From NCBI GenBank assembly GCA_945889005.1, contig CAMDBI010000001.1, forward strand, positions 62,001 through 126,000: a stretch of 64,000 nucleotides of DNA, written 5' to 3'. The position numbers and the translations under genes were made by a program. The stretch comes from Bacteroides fragilis (lineage in GTDB: Bacteria > Bacteroidota > Bacteroidia > Bacteroidales > DTGW01). How positions within the stretch are numbered: the first letter of the stretch is position 1; every line of letters begins with the position of its first letter. The notes under the pieces are model-generated. The model did no database searches. It was not told where the DNA came from and was given only the letters and a program-made list of their open reading frames with translations. Positions 44,388 to 54,439 of the stretch are shown piece by piece.

Positions 44388-44891
44388 TTACCACTCATTA
44401 GTTTTCAGAGTATTGACAATGTTGTATACAACTGGACATACTTCGCAGTTTTTAAATGTAAGATCGAGTATTTGGTAAAAACGAGCTCTATCGGTATGCG
44501 GATATTCGCGACATGCTTTTGGTCTATTTTCATAGATGATACAGTAATTGTCGTGCATCAAAAATGGGCACGGCGACGATTTGAAAACATAATCCTGATC
44601 TTCGTCAATTTTAAGATATTTAGCAATAAAATCAACAGCTTTAATTTTCATTGAGTGCGAAATTCGCTCAATATCTTTATCTGTAATTATTGGACTAATA
44701 GTTTTACAACAGTTAGCACAGGTAAGACAGTCGAATTTGCTAAAAGCTTCGATATGCAATTCATGCACAACATCGTCGAGCTTTTTAGGTTTTTTCTTTT
44801 TGAGCTTTTGTATAAAAGAATTGATACTAAGTTCATTTTTTTTAAATTGCTCTTTTAGCTTTTCAAGATTTTCGTATTGGGGTATGTTCAT
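44388..44891 (-). CDS. YkgJ-like zinc/iron-chelating cysteine cluster protein
   Basis: The 167-residue protein has an N-terminal helical part and a Cys-rich core. The clusters are FDCLTCANCCKTISPIITDKDIER (cysteines about residues 54-62), SSPCPFLMHDNYCIIYENRPKACREYP split over about 103-130, and NCEVCPVVY. This matches the CxxxCxxCC family (YkgJ, UPF0153), presumed to bind a metal or Fe-S cluster. The function is unknown. ruvB is the next gene upstream on the same strand. Confidence 0.88.
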   Translation of the reverse strand: MNIPQYENLEKLKEQFKKNELSINSFIQKLKKKKPKKLDDVVHELHIEAFSKFDCLTCANCCKTISPIITDKDIERISHSMKIKAVDFIAKYLKIDEDQDYVFKSSPCPFLMHDNYCIIYENRPKACREYPHTDRARFYQILDLTFKNCEVCPVVYNIVNTLKTNEW

Positions 44892-44944
44892 GATTTAAAT
44901 TTTCCCATTTGGATAGCGATTCGACACGTAACTTGTCCTAAAAA

Positions 44945-45964
44945 CTAATCAAAAAGCTTTGTTTGCGAGTTAAAATCTTTAATTTTTCCTAAATGGCGAT
45001 AAGCTTGCTCGGTTGCTTCGCGACCTCGAGGAGTACGATTGATAAAGCCTTGCATAATTAGATAAGGTTCATATACTTCTTCTATTGTTCCTGCATCGTC
45101 GCCCACAGCAGTCGCAATGGTATTGAGACCTACTGGACCACCATTAAACTTGTCGATAAGCGTGTTCAAAATTTTGTGATCCATTTCGTCCAATCCGTAC
45201 TTATCGATATTCAAAGCATTGAGAGCATATCGGGTAATCTCGATGTCGATACTGCCATTGCCTTTTACTTGAGCAAAATCACGAACACGACGGAGTAGCG
45301 CATTTGCAATACGCGGCGTTCCTCGACTACGCGATGCTATTTCGACAGCAGCAGAGGTATCGATACTCACCTTTAAAATCTGAGCTGAACGAACAATAAT
45401 ACCCTGCAATACCTTAATATCGTAATATTCTAAATGAGCTGTAATGCCAAACCTAGCTCTAAGAGGACTTGTAAGTAGCCCCGAACGAGTAGTAGCTCCA
45501 ATTAAAGTGAAAGGGTTGAGAGTAATTTGTATGGAACGTGCACTAGCTCCCTTGTCGATCATAATATCGATAGAGTAGTCTTCCATTGCTGAATAGAGGT
45601 ATTCTTCTACAACGGGCGATAAACGATGAATTTCGTCGATAAACAGCACATCGCCTTTTTCGAGATTGGTAAGAATTCCAGCCAAGTCGCCGGGTTTGTC
45701 CAACACCGGACCAGACGTTAGTTTAAGAGTAACACCAAGCTCCGAAGCAATAATATTGGCAAGAGTAGTTTTGCCTAGTCCCGGAGGACCATGTAAAAGA
45801 ACATGGTCAAGCGCTTCACCGCGTTGGCGAGCTGCTTGAACAAAGATGCGCAGATTTTCGACTGTTTTGTCTTGACCACGGAAATCGCCAAACTCTATCG
45901 GTCTGAGCTTTTTCTCATAATCGGCATCTTTAAAATTTTTTGTATCGTGTACGTTGAAATCCAA
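44945..45964 (-). CDS. ruvB: Holliday junction branch migration helicase RuvB
   Basis: The 339-residue AAA+ ATPase drives branch migration with RuvA. Visible motifs: Walker [16 protein letters not shown] (about residue 60), Walker [13 protein letters not shown], sensor 1 [19 protein letters not shown], and the C-terminal winged helix ending in [17 protein letters not shown]. The start [11 protein letters not shown] is typical of Bacteroidota RuvB. Upstream lies an AT-rich heptamer array. Confidence 0.97.
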   Translation of the reverse strand: MDFNVHDTKNFKDADYEKKLRPIEFGDFRGQDKTVENLRIFVQAARQRGEALDHVLLHGPPGLGKTTLANIIASELGVTLKLTSGPVLDKPGDLAGILTNLEKGDVLFIDEIHRLSPVVEEYLYSAMEDYSIDIMIDKGASARSIQITLNPFTLIGATTRSGLLTSPLRARFGITAHLEYYDIKVLQGIIVRSAQILKVSIDTSAAVEIASRSRGTPRIANALLRRVRDFAQVKGNGSIDIEITRYALNALNIDKYGLDEMDHKILNTLIDKFNGGPVGLNTIATAVGDDAGTIEEVYEPYLIMQGFINRTPRGREATEQAYRHLGKIKDFNSQTKLFD

Positions 45965-45970
45965 AATATA

Positions 45971-46019
45971 ATTACTAATGGCAAATAATTAATTACTAAT
46001 TACTAATGACAAATTACTA
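45971..46019. repeat. Tandem heptamer array, seven units of ATTACTA/ATGACAA
   Basis: Seven exact 7-nt steps: ATTACTA, ATGGCAA, ATAATTA, ATTACTA, ATTACTA, ATGACAA, ATTACTA. This is the reverse complement family of the TTAGTAA/TTAGTCA arrays at 25918 and 52692. It begins 7 bases upstream of the ruvB start on the minus strand, in the divergent gap. Confidence 0.88.
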
Positions 46020-46119
46020 ATAGAAATAAAATGAGATTCAAAGTAAGTAAGTAATGAACCAAAAGTACAATATTTTTCAATCACTAAAAACAAAGGGAAC
46101 AATTTGCAAAACTTTATGT

Positions 46120-46127
46120 TAATTTTG
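46120..46127 (+). promoter_or_regulatory. Possible -7 element for the PLP enzyme gene
   Basis: TAATTTTG fits TAnnTTTG 21 bases before the ATG at 46148; the nearest TTG is 13 bases upstream, shorter than usual. Confidence 0.4.
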
Positions 46128-46147
46128 AGGTTTATAAAATATATGTA

Positions 46148-47371
46148 ATGAAAGGACTCAATTCACGGCTTATACATGGCGAGAGCGGCATAGCGCCTTT
46201 TGGAACTCTGAAACCTTCTATTTACCAATCGGCAGCATTCGAATTTGAAAGTGCCGAGGCTATCGAACAATCGTTTGCAGGACTCAATAAGCTACCTGCC
46301 TATTCGAGAAGTGCCAATCCAACTGTGTTGGAGCTCGAGAGTAGGCTCAAGATATTATCGGGTGCCCGAAATGCAATATGTGTAAGTTCGGGTATGGCAG
46401 CCATAAGCAATTTGGTTTTTGCTTTGTGCAAAACAGGCGACAACATTATTACATCTCGTTTTCTATTTGGCAATAGCTTAGCATTCTTTGTAAAAACGAT
46501 ACAACCATTTGGAATCGATATAAAATTTGTCGATTTTGATAAACCAGTAACCATTGCATCGCAAATAGACAGTAATACACGCATGATATTTATGGAAAGT
46601 ATTACCAATCCGCAATTGCAGGTAGCCGATTTCGAGAAAGTAACTACAATTGCTTACAGGAATGGTATTTTGACTGTAATTGACAATACTCTGCTTACGT
46701 CATATGTTTTCGATTCAAAGAAATATGGATTTGATATTGAGATCATGTCTACAACCAAATATGTTTCGGGAGGAGCGACTTCAATAGGAGGCGTAACTTT
46801 ATTTTATGAAACTGAAAAATATAAAAACGTAGAAAAACTGAGTGATTTTTATCAAAAATTTGGTCAAGATGCACTTTTTGCAAAGCTTCGACGCGATGTT
46901 TACCGTAATATGGGAGCTTGTCTGAGTTCAGAGTCTGCTTGGTTGCAAATACTTGGTTTAGAAACCATGACGCTTCGAATCGACAAAACCATCGATAACG
47001 CTCTAAAAACGGCTGAATTTTTAACCAAGCACACTGCTGTTATCAAGGTAATATATCCGGGTCTTGAAACAGATCAAAACTATGCTAATGTTCAAAAATA
47101 TTTTGGAGGCAAAGGAGGCTGTATTATAAATTTTGAGTTGGGAAGTCGTCAAGATTGTTTTACATTCTTGAATAAGTTGCAAATGATAAAACGTGCTACA
47201 AATATGTGCGACAATAAATCGCTCATTATTCATCCACATTCGACCATTTTTGGCGAGTTTACCGAAGATGAAAAGACTCGTTGTAGTGTAAATGACCGTC
47301 AAATTCGCTTTTCGGTAGGTATAGAAGATTTACATGATATTTTTAGCGACTTGGAACAAGCTCTCTCATAA
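46148..47371 (+). CDS. Cys/Met metabolism PLP-dependent enzyme (O-acetylhomoserine sulfhydrylase or methionine gamma-lyase type)
   Basis: The 407-residue fold-type I enzyme has the PLP Lys in STTKYVSGGATSIGG (about residue 197). The start (SRLIHGESGIAPFGTLKPSIYQSAAF) and SSGMAAISNLVFAL are of the trans-sulfuration group. Relatives make homocysteine from O-acetylhomoserine and sulfide, or break down methionine; I cannot separate these by eye. No other sulfur-amino-acid gene is adjacent. Confidence 0.85.
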   Translation: MKGLNSRLIHGESGIAPFGTLKPSIYQSAAFEFESAEAIEQSFAGLNKLPAYSRSANPTVLELESRLKILSGARNAICVSSGMAAISNLVFALCKTGDNIITSRFLFGNSLAFFVKTIQPFGIDIKFVDFDKPVTIASQIDSNTRMIFMESITNPQLQVADFEKVTTIAYRNGILTVIDNTLLTSYVFDSKKYGFDIEIMSTTKYVSGGATSIGGVTLFYETEKYKNVEKLSDFYQKFGQDALFAKLRRDVYRNMGACLSSESAWLQILGLETMTLRIDKTIDNALKTAEFLTKHTAVIKVIYPGLETDQNYANVQKYFGGKGGCIINFELGSRQDCFTFLNKLQMIKRATNMCDNKSLIIHPHSTIFGEFTEDEKTRCSVNDRQIRFSVGIEDLHDIFSDLEQALS

Positions 47372-47424
47372 ATATTAGATTATAAATGAAATAAAAAATA
47401 AATAAGAATTCATTTTTTTAGTCT

Positions 47425-47454
47425 TTGACGCAAATTGAAAAAATATTACTTTTG
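47425..47454 (+). promoter_or_regulatory. Promoter of the small protein gene at 47479
   Basis: TTG (47425-47427) is followed after 19 bases by TACTTTTG (47447-47454), an excellent match to the Bacteroidota consensus. Transcription would start near 47461, so the coding start must be the ATG at 47479 and not upstream. Confidence 0.7.
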
Positions 47455-47478
47455 TCTACAAACATAAAAAATGATCAA

Positions 47479-47835
47479 ATGGCTGAAAATGTAACATTCC
47501 CTAAGGTTGTAGTAAAAAAGAAACAAGTACAAACAATAATAGACTTTTGTTTGGACGAATCGATCGAAATAGGCGTTAAGCAACAAGCATTTCCTGGAAC
47601 TGACTATGAAATTGAGATGAAAATCAAAGAAATGAAAATAGCAGTTTTGCTTGGTATGTATTTGCGCGAAAACAAAATAGAAATGGAAGGTATCGATCCT
47701 CAACGATACAAGAAATCGTCGCCAGCACCAGCTACTCCAAAGAAAGCAGAAGAAAAAGTTGAAAAGGAGTCTAAAGTTGAAAAAGCAGAAGAAAAGATAG
47801 AACCCATTATCGAAAGTCCTGGTTTGTCGTTCTAA
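47479..47835 (+). CDS. Small conserved-looking hypothetical protein with charged tail
   Basis: About 118 residues from the ATG at 47479 (MAENVTFPK). A mixed N-terminal domain (about 1-80) contains VVVKKKQVQTIIDFCLDESIEIGV and a helix. The tail is rich in Ala, Pro, Lys and Glu (APATPKKAEEKVEKE). I do not recognise a family. A frame to 47425 exists but overlaps the promoter. A strong terminator follows, so it is a single-gene unit with likely high expression. Confidence 0.7.
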   Translation: MAENVTFPKVVVKKKQVQTIIDFCLDESIEIGVKQQAFPGTDYEIEMKIKEMKIAVLLGMYLRENKIEMEGIDPQRYKKSSPAPATPKKAEEKVEKESKVEKAEEKIEPIIESPGLSF

Positions 47836-47851
47836 CAATCAAATAAAGATC

Positions 47852-47899
47852 AAAAGCCCTAAGTCTCTAAACTTATAGTTTAGGATTTAGGGCTTTTTT
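47852..47899 (+). terminator. Terminator after the small protein gene
   Basis: A long stem begins AAAAGCCCTAA and ends TTTAGGGCTTTT, with an inner stem TAAAC / GTTTA, followed by a T-run. It may also serve the convergent lipoprotein gene. Confidence 0.85.
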
Positions 47900-47916
47900 A
47901 GTTTATATTTTCAATA

Positions 47917-49767
47917 TTATTTAACTTCCCAATCAATTTCATATTCGCTATTGGAACGTAGACTTTTCTTATATCTATAAAAGTCGACCTTTTCTGCTTG
48001 AATTTTCCTTAAAAAATCGCCAGTATCCCATATTCCATTGGCGTTTGTATCGTAGATTAATTTTAAAGAGTATTCTTCGGGGTTGAGATATTTAAAAACT
48101 AATTTTGAATCATTAGAGGTAAATAGCTGTTTATAAACAACATCGCCTTTAAGTAATTGCAGAATTAACGGGCATTTTACATTAGTAAGGTTTACAATTA
48201 TTGATGCATAATAATTGAGAGATTGAGTTTTAAAATAGACAGAAAGCGTATCGTGCTCCAAACCATATATACATTGAGCTGCACCTTGAGGAATTAGAAG
48301 TTTATAGTCTTTATTTTCGTTCTTTTTAAAATCAATTATCCAAGATCTTTTGGCATTTGTATCGATCTTCAAAACAAATTTTTCGGGCAAATAAACAGAA
48401 TCTTTTTTTATACTCAACACTATTTTCGAAGTATCTATATAATTTACAGGATATTGTATAGTAAACTTTACATTGTTGTCCAAGTCGAGAGTTCCATTGA
48501 TATTGCTTGTAATTGACATTTTTTCTTTAATCACTTTAGCTTTTTTATTTTCAATATGCTGAAAACGAAGCATAAGTGTATCGGTTCTGATTGTATCAAT
48601 ATTATTTTTGTTTGTAAAAGGATATTTTACTTTTAATCGCAATGTGTCAGACATTATCAAAGTAGTATCTGTAATCCAGTAAATAATACTATCGGATTTC
48701 GAAAAGAATTCGGGCAAATACCAATTTTGATTATTTTGATAATAAATGGGATTAATTGAAAAAATATTTGTGTCGATAGGGTTGCTATGTTTAAAAGATA
48801 AAGATCGACGGTTTCTTCTTCCAAAATCCTTTAAACGCATAGTTTTTTCATTTTCTTTAAAAAGATACATATCGGCATAAAGAGCGTAAATAGAACCTAA
48901 ATTCATAATAGAATCTATTAGCAAAGTGTCGTTGGCAAGTTTTTTGGATAAATCATGTTCATTGTTTTTACGATTTTTAATAGTTGATTTGACCTTTGGA
49001 TTAATTGGAATTGTTTTGATTTTTTCCAGCGTATCTGTTTTTTTAATTGCTGCAGTATCTTTGTAAATAAATTTTGAGGGGTCGAGGTGTATGAGCGTAT
49101 CTGCAAAAGCAATTTTATCGGATTTTGGGTCGAATTTCAAATTATTGTTAGCATCTTTCAAAGCATAGAGCCTATAAATACCCGGTTTAACATTATTTAT
49201 TGTATAAATTCCATACCTGGAAATTGAAGAAATGTAATCGGGTATTTGTTTGTAAGGAGCAGAATCGTTGAGGTTTGAGTACAAAGCAGCATAGTATCCT
49301 TCATTTTCGGGCTCTAATGTAAAAGCATCATATATTTGACCTTTTATACCCAATGAATCTAAATAACTACCAGTTGAAAATACATATTCAAAATTGCGTA
49401 GAGGATTATTCTCATTTAAATCACAAATTGTATTTCCAAAATTGAAAGTATAAGTTGTATTTTCTTTCAAAGAATCGGAAAATGATACTACAAAAGAACT
49501 TGCTTTAACCAATACACGCGGTTTTTTTTTGAAAGGAGGTGAAATGAATAATTTTGAAGCTATTGCACTACCATTGATATATTCGTTGAAACCAAGTTCA
49601 AATTTCTTCTTATCGAAATTTATCGAATAGTTTGCCGGATTTGCTTTAGTTAAAACTGGAGGAGTAATATCTTTTTCGCCGCCAGTAATTACCCCTTGAC
49701 GAGCACACGATCCATATAAAAAAGCAATACCTACAAGTCCAATAGAGAAATAAATTATTTTTTTCAA
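47917..49767 (-). CDS. Lipoprotein with N-terminal Ig-like (Big_5/SbsA-like) domain
   Basis: The 616-residue protein has a lipobox YGSC (Cys at residue 21). A domain like SbsA_Ig/Big_5 follows (about 35-130: DITPPVLTKANPANYSINF, then LKENTTYTFNFGNTICD). A carboxypeptidase-like segment is near 140-230 (IKGQIYDAF, PGIYRLYALKDANNNLKFD) and another near the C-terminus (YSLKLIYDTNANGIWDTGDF). This layout is seen in Bacteroidota surface lipoproteins. The function is unknown. It is followed on the same strand only by the convergent terminator. Confidence 0.8.
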   Translation of the reverse strand: MKKIIYFSIGLVGIAFLYGSCARQGVITGGEKDITPPVLTKANPANYSINFDKKKFELGFNEYINGSAIASKLFISPPFKKKPRVLVKASSFVVSFSDSLKENTTYTFNFGNTICDLNENNPLRNFEYVFSTGSYLDSLGIKGQIYDAFTLEPENEGYYAALYSNLNDSAPYKQIPDYISSISRYGIYTINNVKPGIYRLYALKDANNNLKFDPKSDKIAFADTLIHLDPSKFIYKDTAAIKKTDTLEKIKTIPINPKVKSTIKNRKNNEHDLSKKLANDTLLIDSIMNLGSIYALYADMYLFKENEKTMRLKDFGRRNRRSLSFKHSNPIDTNIFSINPIYYQNNQNWYLPEFFSKSDSIIYWITDTTLIMSDTLRLKVKYPFTNKNNIDTIRTDTLMLRFQHIENKKAKVIKEKMSITSNINGTLDLDNNVKFTIQYPVNYIDTSKIVLSIKKDSVYLPEKFVLKIDTNAKRSWIIDFKKNENKDYKLLIPQGAAQCIYGLEHDTLSVYFKTQSLNYYASIIVNLTNVKCPLILQLLKGDVVYKQLFTSNDSKLVFKYLNPEEYSLKLIYDTNANGIWDTGDFLRKIQAEKVDFYRYKKSLRSNSEYEIDWEVK

Positions 49768-49804
49768 AGCAAATTGATTAATTGTACAATATTAAAACTA
49801 AGAA

Positions 49805-50530
49805 TTATCGATGTTTGCTCAAAAATAGCATCAATGACAGCCAGTATTCCTCATTACTAGAGTTATTTTCCCAAAGAGCTCTAGAGCCATGTACACCTTT
49901 GTCTTTAGCTGGTTTAAATTGAGTAATCTGGTTCAAAAAAGTTTTGCTTAAAAGAGCTTTCATATAAGGAAATTCGCCTTGCGAGGTTGCCACAAAAGTT
50001 GGAATATTGAGACCAAGCAGTTCGTCTCTCACAATACCGTCTTCGCCAAAGTATTCGCCTGGACTAAATGCTACAACAGCCTTAACTTTAACATTTTTAA
50101 CAGCTTCCATCAAACAAAGAGAAGCTGAATACGAACTTCCAAAAACAATAACACGTTTTCGCGACAATTGATACGCAAAATCTATGGATGCCTGAATGTC
50201 TTGCACTGAATTTAAATACAAAGTACTCAATCTCTTTTCGAGAGCTATATAATAAGTTTCGTTTTTAACAAAATTGCATTCTCCACCCGAACGAAGGTCG
50301 ATAGCCAAGCAATTGAAGCCCAATTTAACAAACTTTGGAGCTGTTTCTCTATATTCGCCTCGGCTATAAGTTGCTTGGTGAAAAAGTAGAATAAAAGTAT
50401 CGTCTTGTTTACCTTCGTACCAGTCGGCTGTTATGGGCAAACCGTCTTTAGATGGAAATGTAATCGTTTTTTGAGAAAAAATATTCATATTCAGCATTAT
50501 CAAACTACAAAATAATAATAAGTTTTTCAT
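49805..50530 (-). CDS. Secreted alpha/beta hydrolase family protein
   Basis: The 241-residue protein has a signal peptide (about 1-19). The alpha/beta hydrolase core includes TFILLFHQATYSRGEY (oxyanion region), NCLAIDLRSGG, and the nucleophile elbow VFGSSYSASL with Ser at the GxSxS centre. A His near GVHGSRAL may complete the triad. It resembles dienelactone hydrolase or esterase-type enzymes; the substrate is unknown. Confidence 0.8.
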   Translation of the reverse strand: MKNLLLFCSLIMLNMNIFSQKTITFPSKDGLPITADWYEGKQDDTFILLFHQATYSRGEYRETAPKFVKLGFNCLAIDLRSGGECNFVKNETYYIALEKRLSTLYLNSVQDIQASIDFAYQLSRKRVIVFGSSYSASLCLMEAVKNVKVKAVVAFSPGEYFGEDGIVRDELLGLNIPTFVATSQGEFPYMKALLSKTFLNQITQFKPAKDKGVHGSRALWENNSSNEEYWLSLMLFLSKHR

Positions 50531-50633
50531 TAGTATAAAGTAAAGTGTTAATTAGTATTTGCTCAATAATAAGATCAATATTTTAATGACACAAAAGTAT
50601 TTTTTAGAAAAATCGAAGAATGCAAAAATACAG

Positions 50634-50669
50634 AAAAGCCCACTATTAAAATCAATAGCGGGCTTTTTT
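50634..50669 (-). terminator. Terminator of atpD-atpC
   Basis: Stem AAAAGCCC-CTATT / AATAG-GGGCTTTT with one mismatch, 23 bases after the atpC stop. The A-run gives a U-tract on the minus transcript. Confidence 0.82.
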
Positions 50670-50691
50670 ATTATAATAAAAGACATTGTTT

Positions 50692-50931
50692 TTATACTTC
50701 AGCCAGTACAATTACTTTGTTGTGAAGTACTTCAATAACACCACCTTTAATATCGAAACTTGTTTTGTCGCCTTGTAGAGGCTTTATCCACAGTTTTCCT
50801 TGTCGGAGTGTAGAGAGAAGAGGAGCATGTTTGTCCATTACTTCAAATTCTCCTTGTGATCCAGGCAGGTGTAGTAATTTTACTTCACCAGCGTAAAGCT
50901 TTTTTTCGGGGCATATTATTTCTAAAAACAT
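50692..50931 (-). CDS. atpC: ATP synthase epsilon subunit, short form
   Basis: The 79-residue protein consists only of the N-terminal beta-sandwich of the F1 epsilon subunit (LEIICPEKKLYAGEVKLLHLPGSQGEFEVMDKHAPLLSTL, split over about 3-42). The C-terminal helical hairpin that inhibits ATP hydrolysis in E. coli is missing. Such short forms are usual in Bacteroidota. It lies 19 bases after atpD. The remaining ATP synthase genes are not in this window. Confidence 0.94.
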   Translation of the reverse strand: MFLEIICPEKKLYAGEVKLLHLPGSQGEFEVMDKHAPLLSTLRQGKLWIKPLQGDKTSFDIKGGVIEVLHNKVIVLAEV

Positions 50932-50950
50932 CTATAATTATTTTTACAAA

Positions 50951-52456
<1,506 letters not shown>

Positions 52457-52492
52457 TTAAGTAAATTTTTTGAGTAATACTTAGTATACATA

Positions 52493-52500
52493 CAAATTTA
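52493..52500 (-). promoter_or_regulatory. Possible -7 element of atpD-atpC
   Basis: On the minus strand TAAATTTG fits TAnnTTTG 37 bases before the atpD start; no -33 TTG is evident. Confidence 0.45.
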
Positions 52501-52624
52501 ATTTTTTTTCCTGATACTTGGTACCGGTTTTTAATTTTTTATTTTTTTTTGAAAAAATATTTTGATCAATTAGATTTTTACTAGATTGATCAAATGATTT
52601 ACCACGATCGACCAATTATATTTA

Positions 52625-52652
52625 TTGGAAACAAAACAATGTTTTATATTTG
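52625..52652 (+). promoter_or_regulatory. Promoter of tRNA-Arg
   Basis: TTG (52625-52627) is followed after 17 bases by TATATTTG (52645-52652) and then CACCGAAAT. This is a complete Bacteroidota promoter, giving a precursor leader of about 70 bases. Confidence 0.75.
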
Positions 52653-52691
52653 CACCGAAATAAGACTAAAGACAAAATATCTATTTTTTCA

Positions 52692-52719
52692 TTAGTAATT
52701 AGTCATTAGTAATTAGTCA
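52692..52719. repeat. Tandem heptamer array, four units of TTAGTAA/TTAGTCA, in the tRNA-Arg leader
   Basis: TTAGTAA, TTAGTCA, TTAGTAA, TTAGTCA alternate exactly. It lies between the promoter and the tRNA, 8 bases before the tRNA 5' end, so it is part of the primary transcript. Confidence 0.9.
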
Positions 52720-52727
52720 TTTATTCT

Positions 52728-52799
52728 GGCTCTGTAGTTCAATGGATAGAACGAAAGTTTCCTAAACTTTAAATTCGGGTTCGATTCCCGGCGGGGCTA
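52728..52799 (+). tRNA. tRNA-Arg (anticodon CCT)
   Basis: Acceptor arms GGCTCTG and CGGGGCT pair with several G-T pairs; D stem GTTC/GAAC; anticodon stem AAAGT/ACTTT with loop TTCCTAA giving CCT; T arm TCGGG-TTCGATT-CCCGG. The 3' CCA is not encoded. Confidence 0.93.
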
Positions 52800-52815
52800 C
52801 AAAATAGTTTACTAG

Positions 52816-52845
52816 GCTCTGTAAATATAAGATTTACAGAGCTTT
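52816..52845 (+). terminator. Hairpin terminator after tRNA-Arg
   Basis: Perfect stem GCTCTGTAAAT / ATTTACAGAGC with a 5-nt loop, followed by TTTATGTTTTTG. Confidence 0.75.
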
Positions 52846-53016
52846 ATGTTTTTGAGTACAGATTAGTGATTTATATTATAAATTATCTAGTCAAAATGTT
52901 TAAAGTAGTTGACCGATTTTTTTAAAGTAGTAAATAAAATAGTTTTAAATTTAAATTGAAATAAACAATAAAAAGTGTATTATTTTGCATTTATGCTAGT
53001 TAGGCTGAAATAAAAA

Positions 53017-53047
53017 TTGCGAATCTGCTTGGTATTATGTAATTTTG
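53017..53047 (+). promoter_or_regulatory. Promoter of the VapBC-like pair
   Basis: TTG (53017-53019) is followed after 20 bases by TAATTTTG (53040-53047), matching the consensus. The start would fall near 53054, just before the antitoxin ATG at 53064. Confidence 0.6.
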
Positions 53048-53063
53048 ATAAAATTTTTAAATT

Positions 53064-53303
53064 ATGAATACTATTGCTTTAAATAATAGGACGATTGATA
53101 ATTTTCTTGGATTTCTTTATAATTTAGATACAAACACTAAGAAAAAATTGATTATTAAACTTACAGAATCTATTGATATGCCAAATAATAATAAAAATGT
53201 AAAGTCGTTGTTTGGATCTTGGAATGATGATAGAGATTCTGATTTAATAATTAAAGAGATTAAGGATTCAAGAACTAAAAATCGAAATATTACTGAATTC
53301 TAA
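53064..53303 (+). CDS. VapB-like antitoxin
   Basis: The 79-residue protein has a helical N-terminal half and the C-terminal pattern LFGSWNDDRDSDLIIKEIKDSR, common in antitoxins of PIN-domain toxins in Bacteroidota. Its stop TAA shares one base with the toxin ATG. It would bind the toxin and repress the promoter. Confidence 0.82.
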   Translation: MNTIALNNRTIDNFLGFLYNLDTNTKKKLIIKLTESIDMPNNNKNVKSLFGSWNDDRDSDLIIKEIKDSRTKNRNITEF

Positions 53304-53701
53304 TGAAATATCTGCTTGATACAAATATCTGCATACATTTTTTTAGAGGTCGTTTTAATTTGCTGCAAAAATTTGATGAAGTAGGATTTGATAATTGTGC
53401 AATTTCTGAAATTACACTCGCAGAATTGGTTTTTGGAGCAGAGAAGAGTCAAAATTCAAAAAATAATCACAAAATTATAAAGGATTTTATTGATCAGGTT
53501 GCTGTATTGCCTATATATAGTGCGATTTTTAAATATGGAAAAGAAAAAGCTCGACTTTCATCTAAAGGTATCATTATAAGCGATTTTGACTTATTGATAG
53601 GTGCAACTGCTATTGAGAATGATTTGATAATGGTAACCGAGAATGTAGGCGAATTCAATAGAATCGAAGGAATAAAAATCGAAAACTGGATTAAGCGATA
53701 A
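53303..53701 (+). CDS. vapC: VapC-like PIN-domain toxin
   Basis: The 132-residue PIN-domain RNase has the acidic active site: Asp in KYLLDTNICIHF (residue 6), Glu in ITLAELVFG, Asp in ISDFDLLIGATAI, and a final acidic residue near TENVGEF. The family cleaves tRNA or rRNA. It forms a tight pair with the upstream antitoxin. Confidence 0.93.
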   Translation: MKYLLDTNICIHFFRGRFNLLQKFDEVGFDNCAISEITLAELVFGAEKSQNSKNNHKIIKDFIDQVAVLPIYSAIFKYGKEKARLSSKGIIISDFDLLIGATAIENDLIMVTENVGEFNRIEGIKIENWIKR

Positions 53702-53726
53702 ATTACTTTTTCCAACAGACATACAA

Positions 53727-54173
53727 ATGAAAGTACAAATTTTAAATCATTGGCAGATTCAAGAAAGCTTACTACAATCATATAGAAGATTATTTTTGAC
53801 ATCTGAAACAATCATATTTTCAGTTGCCTCAATAATTGCGGCAGAATCTCAACCTAATAAGCTCGTATTTCTAATTTTATTGATACTTGGTAGCGTACTT
53901 CTATATTTTTGGTTTCAAATAGGCAAAGCACGCGGACTTGATGTTTCTTACTTTCAAATGCTACTTTTAAGAGCTGAAAAGGGAGAAGAGATTAAGGATT
54001 TATTGACAAATTTCAAAAAATGGCAATTTTTAGATAAAAAAGAAAAAAATAAAATACTCGCAAAATTCAAACTAGAGAAATCAAGAACTCGGACTACAAT
54101 GGAAATATATGTGCCAAGCCTTTTTATAATTTTATGGTTGGGATTAGGTTTGACTATATTTTGTTGTCATTGA
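53727..54173 (+). CDS. Hypothetical membrane protein
   Basis: The 148-residue protein has three likely membrane helices (about residues 27-45, 48-66 and 125-145) with a charged helical loop (about 70-120) between. I do not recognise a family. It follows the VapBC-like pair by 25 bases and could be part of the same accessory patch. Confidence 0.65.
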   Translation: MKVQILNHWQIQESLLQSYRRLFLTSETIIFSVASIIAAESQPNKLVFLILLILGSVLLYFWFQIGKARGLDVSYFQMLLLRAEKGEEIKDLLTNFKKWQFLDKKEKNKILAKFKLEKSRTRTTMEIYVPSLFIILWLGLGLTIFCCH

Positions 54174-54182
54174 CATTTAATA

Positions 54183-54428
54183 ATGATTGACAAAATAAAA
54201 AAAAGAAACATTACTAGATTAATACAACGAACAACATTGGGTTAAGAAGATGAACTTGCGAGTTTTAGAATGATAGAAGATATTGCTGAACATAAAAATA
54301 ATATACGAAAGGTTAAAAAACATCACCGAAATATCCAAAAACACATCGAGAAATTTATCTTAGAGATGGAAGAAAGCCTGCATCAGAAAAAAGAAAAAAC
54401 TGTATTAAGATTTTGTATTGATAAATGA
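54183..54428 (+). pseudogene. Small charged ORF with an in-frame stop
   Basis: A frame from ATG 54183 reads 20 residues, meets TAA at 54243-54245, then stays open to TGA at 54426-54428. The second part has its own ATG at 54270 and codes for 52 residues, very helical and basic (HKNNIRKVKKHHRNIQKHIEK). Either a short gene starts at 54270, or a longer one was cut by a nonsense change. Function unknown. Confidence 0.4.
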
Positions 54429-54439
54429 TAATGAAATTT

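Noticed and set aside
50692-50931. Truncated atpC
   Set aside because: Short epsilon subunits without the C-terminal helices are normal in Bacteroidota.
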